Source: Eutrigla gurnardus (Eukaryota; Chordata; Actinopteri; Perciformes; Triglidae). Taken from it: a stretch of DNA of 64,000 bases. A model generated the notes under the pieces. That model did no database searches, was not told the origin of the DNA, and saw nothing but the letters and a program-made list of their open reading frames with translations. The position numbers were made by a program, and so were the translations under genes. Within the stretch, counting starts at the first letter, position 1. Each line of letters opens with the position of its first letter. This document shows positions 33,659 to 43,315 of this stretch, piece after piece. Location: positions 3,122,001 to 3,186,000 of the forward strand of contig OY741268.1 in the NCBI GenBank assembly GCA_963514095.1, given 5' to 3'.

Positions 33659-34042
33659 GGGCTGCACGGTGGTGTAGTGGGTAGCACTGTCGCCTCACAG
33701 CAAGAGGGTCCTGGGTTAGATTCCTGGGTCGGCCTGGGTTCCTTCTGTGTGGAGTTTGCATGTTCTCCCCGTGTGAGCGTGGGTTCTCTCCGGGTTCTCC
33801 GGCTTCCTCCCACAGTCCAAAGACATGCAGGATGGGGATAGGTTAATTGATGACTCTAAATTGCCCGTAGGTGTGAAAGTGAGTGTGAATGGTTGTCTGT
33901 CTCTACATGTTGGCCCTGTGATAGACTGGCGTCCTGTCCAGGGTGTACCCTGCCTTCGCCCAATGACAGCTGGGATCGGCTCCAGCCCCCCGCGACCCTG
34001 AATACAGGATAAGCGGTAGAAAATGGATGGATGGATGGATGG
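33659..34042 (+). mobile_element. Complete tRNA-derived SINE with target duplication
   Basis: The 5' head GGGCTGCACGGTGGTGTAGT followed by GGTTAGATTCC has A- and B-box-like pol III elements. The body contains TGTTCTCCCCGTGTGAGCGT and CAGGGTGTACCCTGCCTTCG, and the tail is (GGAT)n. It is bracketed by TGTTAACTGCAG at 33647-33658 and 34044-34055, a perfect 12 bp target duplication (13 bp if the preceding A is counted). Partial copies of the same SINE lie at 12412, 21478 and 41501. Confidence 0.9.
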
Positions 34043-34186
34043 ATGTTAACTGCAGCAGGCTAGGACATGTAGCAGCTAGCCAGCTAACACATGCACCTGT
34101 TAACGACGTTTTAAGTGTCTCATAAAAAACCGACATATTTTTGGGCTAAACGTTCATCTGGTAAACATAACATTACTTAGCCTTAC

Positions 34187-34265
34187 CTTGTCCTTGTTTT
34201 TTTTCATCCTCGACCTTCTTCTTTTTCCTCTTTTCCGCACCTGACGGATATATCCTTTTGGACAT
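34187..34265 (-). pseudogene. hAT transposase exon 1, displaced from exon 2 by nested inserts
   Basis: ATG at 34263-34265 starts MSKRIYPSGAEKRKKKKVED and runs 26 codons plus one base to a GT donor (gtaag, 34182-34186). Lys-rich KR-x-Y-P-SGA-x-KRK starts are typical of one group of teleost hAT/ZMYM-like transposases. The leftover base joins in phase with the exon at 25553-25615, which continues GGAILKYFGGGG, as expected for that group. The upstream GC-rich stretch 34270-34420 would be the promoter and leader. Confidence 0.5.
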
Positions 34266-34445
34266 CTCCAAAGGCTAATTTTCACCTCCTCGCAAATCGC
34301 GATCTCAGTGAGTGAGGGAGGGAGGGGGCCAGGGGGGAGAGGGGGGGAAGGGGTGGTGCGCACTCTTTACCCGACAACGGGCTTACGTTTACGTATGCGT
34401 GTCACGGTCATTTTTGCCAGTTGGGTCAATGGTTACGCGTTGCCA

Positions 34446-37400
34446 GGTCAGAGACGGTTGGACAAAATTGACAGCTTTGCTTTGAAATTAGTGCCATTGT
34501 CTGAATGTATTGTCATTGTCTGAATGTATCACTCTTGGCATTCCGTGTCGGGGAATCCAGTCATTTGTCAGAAATTTGCACACTGTCTGTGCATCTTCCT
34601 TCTTTGCAGGTACAGCTTCTACCCATCCTGAAAATCGATCATAAGCTACCAATAGGTACCGATAGCCTCTGCAGGGATCAATCATATCCGTGTAATCAAC
34701 ACAGATTTCCTCTCCCGGCCCTTTTAACAGTGGACGGGCTCCTGCTTGGGGTGAGAACGTGGGTGCTACATTATATGTGCTGCATACTGAACATGATTTT
34801 ACTTTGTCTTTTATCATGGCTGCCATGAAGGGATGCCACCATCCGTTCATGGTGAGGTGCATCTGTCTTATTCCTTCATGTGTTGGTCCGTGTGCTTCTT
34901 CAAGCAATGAGTGTGCCAGTGAGGATGGCAACACTGGTCTCCCTGTTTGTGGACATCGAAACAGTCCTTCCTTTCCTCTAACGGCTGCTCTCCCTATCCA
35001 CATTGACCTTTCCTCTGGAGCACTCTCCTGCTGGAGTGCTGCTAACTGGTCAACTGTCCAGCGTGGGGGTGTTGGCTCCACGGCTTCTGCCAGCATTATT
35101 AATGATGGGACTTTATATTCCGCTGCTGTTTTGGCCGCTGAATCGGCTGCTGCAGTTCCTGCTGCTATTTCTGTTTTGTCTGAGCTGTGTCCTTTGCATT
35201 TTATCACCGCTACCTCTGCTGGTTTCATTATTGATGCTCTCAGCTGTCTCATCTCTCCCTCATGTTTGATTGGTAGTCCTGTAGCTGTGACAAAACCTGC
35301 TCTTTCCCACTCTTTTAGTTGGCAGTGTACTGCTGCACTGGCGTATGCTGAGTCTGTGTATACATGTGTTTACTCTTTTTCCTTCCCCTAGATTGCATGC
35401 TGCTGTTACTGCCATTACTTCTGCCAGCTGTGCTGACGGTTTTTCTTTCACTTCTCCTGTGCTGAGTGTCTTAAACTGTCCCTGTTCCTTGGTGTCTACC
35501 GCCCATGCTGCACTTAGACTGCCATTCTCTTTTCTGAAACAACACCCGTCCACATACAAGTTCAAGTCTGAGTGAGTCAGGGGTTTAGCAAGTAAGTCTG
35601 GTCTTATTTTGGATGCTACGGTGGTCAATGGAATGCAATCATGTGGTTCTCCTGTCGTCATGCAACTTGCTGCGTTCACTCCTTCATGTGTGTAGGTGAT
35701 ATGTGGGGCATTTAAGCTTTCCTCGACTTTCCTGTGCCTGCTGCCTGACAATGTGAATATGGATGAGGAGATTAGAGCCATGACGCTGTGTAAGGTCAAT
35801 GCTTTAAGAGGGTGTCCTGCTACCACATGTTCCACCTTCTGGAGTACTCTGGCTAGCCCTGCTGCATGTCGTACACACGGGGGCTGTCTTAGTTCCATGT
35901 TGTCCAGAGGTGTGCTCACATATCTAAGCACCGCTCTTCCTGAAGGTGTTTTCTGATATAACACTGCATTCATTGTCTAAGTAGAACGGCTCTTTGTAGT
36001 CTGGAGTCTGCAGAGCTGCTGCTCCTGCCATCTCCTGCTTGAGCCTTAGAAAGGCTTCTTCCGCCTCTACTGTCCATTTTAACAAGTCTCTCTGATTTCT
36101 CATTCCTGCTTCGAGTACCATCTTTCTCAAAGGGCCTGCTTTGTTGTTGTAGTCTGGGATGAAATGTTTACTGTACCCCGTTAGTCCTAAAAAACTTAGC
36201 ATTGTTTTGACGTCCTGTGGTTTAGGGTGTCTCAGGATCGTGTTCCTATGTTCTCCTGAGAGATTAGTCCCTTCCCCTGTTATCCATCTCCCCAAAAACT
36301 GCACCTGTGGTCTACAGCATTGTAACTTTTTCCTGGATGCTTTGTATCTGGTTTTGGCCAATGCTTTCAGAACTGCTTCCGTAGCTTGCATGCAATGTTC
36401 TGCACTGTCTGCAGCTATTAGCAAATCGTCCACGTATTGTAGACAAATGGTCTTCCTGCTTCAAATGTTGATTCAATACCTTATTGAACACACCTGGGGA
36501 GAGGTTCATACCTTGAGGGAAGCATGTGTACTGATATCTTTGTCCTCCCCATGTGAACGCAAAGTATTGTCTTAGGTCTGACTCGAGAGGAATGGAAAAG
36601 AATGCATTTGCCAAATCCACCACGGAGAAATGAGTCATCTCTCTAGTGATCTCAGCGAGTGCTGTGTGTGGGTTTGGGACTGGAATAGGGGGTGTTTCTA
36701 TTCTCTTGTTGACCAGTCTGAGATCATGTGCCATTCTAAAGGTGCCATCTGGCTTTGGAACTGGTAAAATAGGGGTGTTCCAATTGCTAGTGGAGGGTTC
36801 CAATACTCCACTTTGTTCCAACTCTTTTACTGTCCTGTCTATGGTTGCTTTAGCTTTTTCATTGGTGGGATACTGTGGTACCCACACTGGTGGTCCTGGT
36901 TTTACCTTGAACCTTAGTGGTTCCGGAGGTTCACACCGTCCTACGTCGTTTTTTCCTTGTGCCCACACTGTGCTAGGTATTCGTCCTAACATTTCCTCCG
37001 TTTTCTCATGATCTGTACTTTCTCCCATGTGTTCGTGTGATTACTTTTTTCTCCAGCTCTGACAAAGATGTGGTGATGTGTGATCCTATATACCTGTCCT
37101 TCTTTAGAGTATGTGACTACTGGAATGGAAGTTTGCTCCCAGTCCTTTAATTGGGATGCCATTTTTACCATTGGCCCCAAGTCCTTGGCTTGGGTGCCTG
37201 CTCCTAAGGATAGACTTATATGTGGTTCTGCTGTCTTGCCCATTAGGTACCACTCCGCTTGTTTCTCGGTTAGCAATACGCGTGCTGCAACTCCTTTCTT
37301 TGAGACATATATACAGTCAGAGTTCAGCATCCAAGGGGAACCCTCTATTTCTCTAAATTTTTCCTCGTAAATTTCTTCAGCTTGAGTGCGGTCATAGAGG

Positions 37401-37545
37401 AGAGTACAATGCGGGGAATCAGGGACTGTTCATACAGATGTACTGCGTGGATCCATGGTTTCCACTGTTGATATAGGTTCAGGACATTTGTGATCTCTGG
37501 GTTGGGGTCTTCTTCCAACCGTGCCCAGTAGACATCTGCTGACTG
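34446..37545 (-). pseudogene. ERV pol: reverse transcriptase, RNase H, integrase (broken, truncated)
   Basis: Domains in order: linker after protease (about 37030-37545), reverse transcriptase (36000-37000, with SNWNTPILPVPKPDGTFRM, VVDLANAFFSIPL, CFPQGMNLSP and the active site VDDLLIAADS), connection, RNase H (about 35100-35620, with LYVDGCCF and a later TDSAYA-type block) and integrase (34446-35000, zinc-binding HGPTHEG...CSVC, first Asp in ICVDYTDM, second Asp in VIHSDND). Frame breaks lie near 36450, 35950 and 35390. A 19 bp tandem duplication at 34495-34529 breaks the frame at the second integrase Asp, and homology ends soon after, before the catalytic Glu. Confidence 0.85.
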
Positions 37546-37941
37546 TTACTGCTGGTCGGTATTCTCACCTAACACCCATTGTCCATGACTCCTTTGTGAT
37601 GTTATTGTCTCTGAACAATTCACTTTTGTCCCGTTTGGGAAATACACCTGTACTCCCTGAGGCCCACAGAGTATAGATGCTTTCAGCCTGACTAGGACAT
37701 CTCTTCCTAGTAGCGGGACAGGGCACTGCTGTGAATATACATAGCTTTGATGAAACGGAAATGGGAGTGGTGTTGGCTGTCCTCCAAATCCCACAATGTC
37801 TACGGATTGGTGGGCGAACTGGGGTTGCGTCAGAGTCGAATGAGTTGCTCCAGTGTCTACTAGAAATTCTACCTGGTGTCCGTCCACCTCTCCTTTCAGC
37901 AGGGGGTCAGCCTCTCCCCCTGTTCCCGACCCCGGGCACCC
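37546..37941 (-). CDS. ERV protease, in frame with gag after a UAG codon
   Basis: Translation in the gag frame continues directly after the UAG at 37942-37944 through a short linker to FLVDTGATHSTL, the retropepsin active site, and then PVPLLGRDVL, the usual C-terminal helix region. It ends at a stop at 37546. Same-frame protease after UAG is the gammaretrovirus/epsilonretrovirus plan, where some ribosomes read through the stop. The active-site triad is intact. The stop at 37546 separates it from the reverse transcriptase and is probably a disabling mutation. Confidence 0.8.
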   Translation of the reverse strand, partial: GCPGSGTGGEADPLLKGEVDGHQVEFLVDTGATHSTLTQPQFAHQSVDIVGFGGQPTPLPFPFHQSYVYSQQCPVPLLGRDVLVRLKASILCGPQGVQVYFPNGTKVNCSETITSQRSHGQWVLGENTDQQ

Positions 37942-40128
37942 CTAGTATTGGTCTGGATACCACACACCTTGAGGCATCTGGTTCCCTGGAGCTAGCTGTG
38001 CTGATGGTGGCACATGTGGCTGCGGTGGTCCTGCTCCTGGTGGTCCCCTCTGGCCCTGGGGGCACTCTCGGGCCCAGTGTTCCTTACTCCCACACAGAAA
38101 ACACCCGTTTCCCCTGAACCCTGATCCTCCCCTGCCTCTTCCTCCAAATCCGCCTCTAGGGGCAAACCCTCTGCCTCTTCCTCTCCATCGTGATTGCGGG
38201 GGACCCCATGGTCCTCCTTGGAGAGGGGGTCCTGCATAGTATTGGCCTGTGGCTGGGTTCTCTGGAGCTTGCCCTGACTGTAGCTGACTCATCTGGTTCC
38301 CTGTTCTTCCTTCCTTTTTCTGAGTGGTCACCTCTTCCCTCGCTTTTACTAGCTGTAGTTTAGTCAATTGGAGCTTACGACCTTCTACCTCCGTTTTGGC
38401 GGCATCTTTTTTCTCATCTGCTCTGCGCATGTGATGTTGGAGTGTACGCATCCACACTGCTAGGGGTTCTGTGTCTGCTCGAGGATCGTCCTCCATTTTT
38501 GCTTGTACCTCCTTGTCTACTCCTTTCATAACTGCTGTTTTGAACATGGCTCCCTGTAAGGGATCCGTTCCAGGGTTGATTCCTGATCTCTCCTGCCAGT
38601 CTCTTCTACACCTCTCCACATAATCTGCTGGTCCCTCCCCTTCTTTTCTGACGAATGCCACAGTGTGTTGGCTGGTCTGTTGTGGGAACCTTTGTCTCAT
38701 TGCGGGGCCAAATGTGGCTATGTGCTGGGCGAACGGAGCCTCATCTGGTACCCCCGTGGTACCGGCATCTGTGTCCAGCTGATTGGTTGTCCCCAAACCG
38801 TGTTTCTGCCCAATGAGGCCTATAACGTCCCCCATTGTGAGCTCTGTTCCCAAGGTTAGGCTGGTTAACTTCTGTAGCCACATATTGGCTCCTTCACTCA
38901 GTGGTGGTAGCTGTGTGTTCATGTGTTCCTTGTCTGCAAGGCTGAACGGTTTGTATATTGGTGGCCCTCTTCCTGGTCCCCATACCAAGGGGCCTTGGAA
39001 ATCTGGACCTCCTTGACTCCTAGTCCTAGAAGCTATTGGATTGTGGCTTACGCCTTCCCCCCATCCCTCTCGGTCTGATTGGCATGGGTGGCTTTCTTTC
39101 ATTGGGCTATAGGAAAGGCAGGATGCTCCGTCAGACTCCTCTGAGTCCGAGCTTTCTATTTTTAGTCTCAGTTGGATCCTCTTGGGCTTAAACTCTCCCT
39201 CTTCCTTTTTACGGCGGTGTCGTGTCTTTACTCTGTCGTCTTGGTCGGTTGAGTCTGGGTCTGAGTTATTCGTTACGGAGGCCGGTCTGGCCTGGTGTCT
39301 GCGTCTGGGTGCTGCTTCTCCGAACGGTAATCCTGATCTTTCCTCTTTCCCTTCTACCTCCTGTGTATTCTTCACCTTCTTTCCCTTTCCTCTCTCCCTC
39401 TTCCTTTCTGCCTTTTCTATTTCTGCCAACATCTCCTCTGTTTCTTGTTCTTCCTTCTTAGCTTGTCTTCGTTGTGCCTCCTCATACTCTTTTCTCATCC
39501 TATCCAATTCTGCCTCTACGCTCTCCTTCCACTCCTCCTCATCTCTGCCCTGCACTATCTCTGTTGAACCCTGGTCGTTGTTTCTTGTGATCTTCACTTG
39601 TGCTCTCCCGTGGACCTCAACCATCGGCAGTTGTTTGTTTGGTGCGTATGGGGTCGGCGGAGCCGGTGGTGGCAGCTCTGGGTACAGTTGGCTTACTGCC
39701 GGGGCTGAGGGGATTGGTGGGGGTGGGCCGGTGTACGGTGGGGGAAAGTCCGTCTTTTTCCCTTCTTTCCTCCCTTTTCTTTGTCTCTGCACTATCTCTG
39801 CTGCCATGCCTACAGTATGTAGGTCTGCTCTAAACTCCTCTAACTCTTCCTTTCTCTGTCCCCTCCTTTGATGCCATAACCTGCTTGGGTTCTTGCTCTG
39901 ATATTCCCTGGCTGCTTTCTGCGCCTTGACCTCCTCTTCCTGAATCATTATTACCATGTTTTCTGGCTCCTCCTCACCCCATCCCTTGCATAAGGTCAGG
40001 TGAGTTTTCACATCCTCTAGTCTTTCCTCGTATGCTTCTTTCTTTTTCCCGTGACCTGGTTGTCCAGACAGAGTCTTTTCAACTACTCTCTTCCAATATT
40101 CTTCCCAACCAAACCCTGGACCTGCCAT
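37942..40128 (-). CDS. ERV gag polyprotein, intact frame
   Basis: The ATG at 40126-40128 (MAGPGFGWEEYWKRVVEK) gives 728 residues; an in-frame ATG nine codons upstream is less likely because it follows the leader without context. Visible parts: a proline-rich region with the late-domain motif FPPPYTG (about residue 140), a long charged Glu/Lys/Arg stretch, a capsid-like region around residues 460-590 (QHIATFGPAMRQRFPQQT ... QERSGINPGTDP), and a nucleocapsid with a Gly/Arg-rich stretch and one zinc knuckle, CFLCGSKEHWARECP, near the end. It ends at UAG followed by GGGGTGCCCGGGG. Gag would form the particle core. The length is greater than in typical gammaretroviruses because of the charged insert. 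Confidence 0.85.
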   Translation of the reverse strand: MAGPGFGWEEYWKRVVEKTLSGQPGHGKKKEAYEERLEDVKTHLTLCKGWGEEEPENMVIMIQEEEVKAQKAAREYQSKNPSRLWHQRRGQRKEELEEFRADLHTVGMAAEIVQRQRKGRKEGKKTDFPPPYTGPPPPIPSAPAVSQLYPELPPPAPPTPYAPNKQLPMVEVHGRAQVKITRNNDQGSTEIVQGRDEEEWKESVEAELDRMRKEYEEAQRRQAKKEEQETEEMLAEIEKAERKRERGKGKKVKNTQEVEGKEERSGLPFGEAAPRRRHQARPASVTNNSDPDSTDQDDRVKTRHRRKKEEGEFKPKRIQLRLKIESSDSEESDGASCLSYSPMKESHPCQSDREGWGEGVSHNPIASRTRSQGGPDFQGPLVWGPGRGPPIYKPFSLADKEHMNTQLPPLSEGANMWLQKLTSLTLGTELTMGDVIGLIGQKHGLGTTNQLDTDAGTTGVPDEAPFAQHIATFGPAMRQRFPQQTSQHTVAFVRKEGEGPADYVERCRRDWQERSGINPGTDPLQGAMFKTAVMKGVDKEVQAKMEDDPRADTEPLAVWMRTLQHHMRRADEKKDAAKTEVEGRKLQLTKLQLVKAREEVTTQKKEGRTGNQMSQLQSGQAPENPATGQYYAGPPLQGGPWGPPQSRWRGRGRGFAPRGGFGGRGRGGSGFRGNGCFLCGSKEHWARECPQGQRGPPGAGPPQPHVPPSAQLAPGNQMPQGVWYPDQY

Positions 40129-41015
40129 GGTTATTCGCTGTAATGTACTATTCACAGTTTTCCTTTATTTATTTACACACACTTATAGCCTGATCAGTGG
40201 ATCGTGTCCCTAATGACTATTTCTTCACACAACCTTCTACTCTACCTTGATAGAGCGGTGTGAAAACATAAGCCACTAGTTTTACTGATCAAACACCAAG
40301 CATCACAGCCCTGTTATTTATGTACCCCCAGGTAAGAGAAGACCAGTGGTGAGTTTAAACTCAAGGCTTTTCTGTGATGTCTGCAACAAGCTTCTACTGG
40401 CAGTGTTTCACTGTCAGCGGCTACAGACTGGGTGTATCCACCATCACAGAAACCTTCTCACACTTTATCTGTCTGTGTTCTCTGTTACCTTCGAAACCTC
40501 CCACACAACAGTCCCCTATATTACAATATTACACAGTGATCACAATATTACTCTCTTTTACTCTCTTGGCTCCCTGAGCCTGGCTCCCTGAGCCTTTATC
40601 CTTTGGTTCCCAGAACCTGGTTCCCAGAACCTTTAGCTCCCAGAGCTTATAGGTGGCTTTCTAGGCTCACCTAGGGGCTATCCCCCTGTGGCGCTTTTGC
40701 TCCTATGTTCAATGTATATTCGAGGGTCTTTCTAGCCTCCGGCCTCTCTGCGTTCCCAGAACGTCTTACTGATCACCGTTTATGCGCCGAGGACCCCTCT
40801 GAATTTATGATCCAGAGACTCCTTTCCCAATATATCCTAGAGAGTTTTTTACCGATCCCGGATCGGCGGTTGACCTTTCCTAAAAGATCCTCAGCCCATC
40901 TGCATGATCAAATTAAACCTAGCCTCTAGACAACATGCTGACTTTCTCCACCAAATTTAGAGTCTATGGCCGAATCACAGTCTTTACTTTTTAGAAAGAA
41001 TAGGTGATTGCTTAC

Positions 41016-41134
41016 CTTTCAGATGGTGGGATCCCTTGTGGAGAATGTCAGATGTGCCAGGAGGCGCCCAGGTGACTCCGCGTTGTCACCGGTCCAACCT
41101 CCGCTGCTCCTTTGATCGGTCCTCCTTTGTCAGA
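41016..41134 (-). promoter_or_regulatory. ERV leader with splice donor
   Basis: The leader sequence after the primer site runs to CTGAAAG/GTAAGC at 41016/41015, a good splice donor, as used in retroviruses for subgenomic messages. The remaining leader to the gag ATG is about 890 bases with no long frame. Confidence 0.5.
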
Positions 41135-41152
41135 ATCACGTCGGGGTCACCA
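41135..41152 (-). promoter_or_regulatory. ERV primer binding site, tRNA-Trp
   Basis: The 18 bases, read on minus as TGGTGACCCCGACGTGAT, are exactly complementary to the 3' end of vertebrate tRNA-Trp including CCA, 8 bases from the LTR end. Reverse transcription of this element would be primed by tRNA-Trp. Confidence 0.85.
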
Positions 41153-41160
41153 AGTTTCTC

Positions 41161-41908
41161 TGTAGGAATTTTGTTCACAAATTAGTCAATCAGAAGGAAC
41201 TCACAGAGTCTATATTGCGTTATTCAGATTCTGCAGGAGGATCATGAAGACAGCGAAGTCGTTGGTTCTTTAGTGCGCCATTGCTTCCGGCATTTATTTG
41301 CAGATGGACAGATGATACAGACGTCTGGAGAAACAGTCTCTTCTCTAGCTAAGAGCTGCCGTGTGCAACACAGTGCTCTATACCAGAGGCAAGAAGTTCT
41401 GGTGTCTATCTGTTCCAGAATATATACTGTTACAGAGGCAAGGCTATGTGTCATGCTTACGCGTGCAAATGTGTATTTTTGATATGGTAGTTCCCCGTCT
41501 GAGCTGGGATGGCTCCAGCGACCCCGAACACAGGATAAGCGGTAGACAATGGATGGATGGGTAACTCCTCTTCTGTCCCATAAGACATTGGGGCCCCATC
41601 TGCTTGTTGGCTTCCTCCTCCGATCCTGTGAAGAAAACACTCCTGCGCTTCTTATGCTAACTGACTCCTTATTTGGTGAAACTCTAACACTCCTGTTTGT
41701 TATGTTCGTGTGCTACTGTCATGCATTGAGCGTGTTCCTTTATTGTCCATCTGGCTCAGACTGGGTTTCTCCCTACTTTATAATACTGAACACATGTTTG
41801 TGCAAGCTTTCGCTGTTTTTGTTCCTCTAATGTGGTTAAGTAAGTTCATGGAGGGTGTGTAAGTTCATGAAGAGTGTATATTCTGTTCGGCTGAGTTCAT
41901 GCTCTACA
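41161..41908 (-). mobile_element. ERV 5' LTR, 748 bp
   Basis: Borders are TGTAG (41161 on plus) and CTACA (41904-41908), a 5 bp inverted repeat with TG...CA ends, correctly placed next to the primer site. On minus an AATAAA lies near 41293-41298 and a TATATA-rich block near 41420. A SINE fragment sits at 41501-41560. The target duplication cannot be tested because the other LTR is absent. Confidence 0.7.
41501..41560 (+). mobile_element. SINE tail inside the LTR
   Basis: GAGCTGGGATGGCTCCAGCG, ACCCCGAACACAGGATAAGC and (GGAT)n match the 3' end of the SINE at 33659-34042. Confidence 0.75.
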
Positions 41909-42074
41909 AGGAGTGAATCATGCACCCTCCTTTGCTGATTTTTACCTTCTATTTCTCTGCCGCTTTCTGAGGATGATAGGATAGGTTAATATCAAACACA
42001 TTACATGATTATGAAACATACAATTTTCAGGTATCATCATACATTTTAAGCATCTTTATAGCTACAATATCCAA

Positions 42075-42147
42075 CGCCCAACGTGGGGCTCGAACCCACG
42101 ACCCTGAGATTAAGAGTCTCATGCTCTACCGACTGAGCTAGCCAGGC
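42075..42147 (-). tRNA. tRNA-Lys (anticodon CUU)
   Basis: 73 nt cloverleaf: acceptor GCCTGGC pairs with GTTGGGC through two extra G-U wobbles; D arm TAGCTCAGTCGGTAGAGCA; anticodon loop CTCTTAA with CUU; T loop TTCGAGC; discriminator G. All stems close. No TTTT terminator lies within about 30 bases downstream. A second copy lies 1,052 bp away. Confidence 0.85.
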
Positions 42148-42536
42148 TTGAGACAATGCTCAAATGGGCTTTCAGTTCGCGTCCCCATTCAGTCAATGGC
42201 ATTTTGTCATGTGTACAACCATGCCAACGGGTTTTATGAAGTCCTGTAAGATATATCATAGAAGAAATTGGTTAGTATTTAAGAGAGGGATCAAAAACTG
42301 CCAAGAGCATGTCAGAAATGCGCTGTCTACAAATACAGTACTGCGAAACTGGGTAGGCAGTGTTAGAGAAGGGGATTCTGTCGAAACTTGACAGCATCCT
42401 TAATGTGACTTCAGCCCAATCAACCATCGAAAAATGTCAACCGGGGCAGTCATGAGTTGAACACAAGCCTTTTGTAACATCAAGTGAAGTTATAGAATAG
42501 AGTGGAGCATCCACTACTAACTTGACTAACTTGAGG

Positions 42537-42537
42537 G

Positions 42538-42585
<48 letters not shown>

Positions 42586-42586
42586 C
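42537..42586. repeat. (GATA)n microsatellite
   Basis: About twelve GATA units. Confidence 0.95.
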
Positions 42587-43126
42587 ATGGCTGCTAAAAA
42601 ATCTAAATACAATGTCTTGACTTCAGTTTGTAGCAAAGCCATATAGGGCATCTCCACATTGTAAATATGATGTCATGATTTGAATTTTGTTTCAAAGAAA
42701 AGCAGGGCAACTGAACATTCTAAATGTGATTCTATGACTTCAGCTTGAAAGAAAAGTCAACCAGGGCTGCTGACCATTGCACCTTTCAAGCAAAGTAAAC
42801 AAGTCGGCTGAACATCCTAAATGTGCCCAAACTGCAGGCGAATTTCTGACGAATTAATCAGCAAAGTATGACCCCAGCAAACCTCTGGGGCACTGACATA
42901 TCACACAGAAACACTTATAACCAATTTAACAATGTCTTCAACCACCTCAATGGCATTGATGGCTGAGAAGCACCTTCATTATGGAGGACTGGAGACCTTT
43001 TCATTAAACAGGATATGGTATATTTTGATTGATTTATATCCGGTAAAGCCCTCTAGAGTAAGTTCACCAGCACAAGATATATTGTCAGTGGTTCATCTGA
43101 GGTAAAGGCCTTGCCTAAATATCCAA
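42587..43126. other. Spacer between the two tRNA-Lys copies; no gene
   Basis: Only low-complexity open stretches. Near 42600-42830 sentence-like partial repeats (ATGACTTCAGCTTG, GTTTCAAAGAAAAG) recur at about 60-80 bp. Confidence 0.4.
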
Positions 43127-43199
43127 GGCCCAACGTGGGGCTCGAACCCACGACCCTGAGATTAAGAGTCTCATGCTCTACCGACTGAGCTAGCCAGGC
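43127..43199 (-). tRNA. tRNA-Lys (anticodon CUU), second copy
   Basis: Identical to the copy at 42075-42147 except the discriminator base, which is C instead of G. The flanks (GGGCTTTCAGTTC, GTCCCCAT, TTAGTCAATGGCATTTTGTC) are also conserved, so the gene was duplicated together with its surroundings. The altered discriminator may impair charging. Confidence 0.75.
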
Positions 43200-43315
43200 T
43201 TGACACAACACTCACATGGGCTTTCAGTTCTCGTCCCCATTTAGTCAATGGCATTTTGTCATGTGTACAACCATGGCAATTCCTTTCAAACACCCAAGGT
43301 CATCTTACATGATAA

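Larger units (their letters stand above)
24724..34450 (-). mobile_element. hAT-type transposon with nested insertions in its first intron
   Basis: The 3' end at 24724 starts CAGGGCCGGCCC, typical of teleost hAT ends. Five exons of a hAT transposase N-terminus lie on minus at 34187-34265, 25553-25615, 25278-25328, 25065-25133 and 24806-24969, all joining in phase. Intron 1 (25616-34186) holds two Harbinger-type elements, an L1/Tx1-like LINE and a SINE. Removing these leaves an intron of roughly 0.5 kb. The 5' terminal repeat was not found; the retrovirus remnant begins at about 34446. The right limit given is therefore approximate. Confidence 0.55.
34446..41908 (-). mobile_element. Endogenous retrovirus, gammaretrovirus-like, 5' LTR to integrase
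   Basis: Reading on minus: LTR (41161-41908), primer binding site (41135-41152), leader with a splice donor (41015/41016), gag (37945-40128), in-frame UAG, protease, reverse transcriptase, RNase H and part of integrase to about 34446. There is no env and no 3' LTR, so the provirus is truncated. pol is broken by several small indels. gag and the LTR are in much better condition than pol. Confidence 0.9.

Noticed and set aside
34759..35391. Long plus-strand open frame (210 residues)
   Set aside because: It runs antisense to ERV RNase H/integrase, has no motif, and the minus-strand domains are unmistakable.
39182..39871. 229-residue plus-strand open frame, Ser/Leu-rich
   Set aside because: Antisense of the charged and proline-rich part of ERV gag; composition is explained by that.
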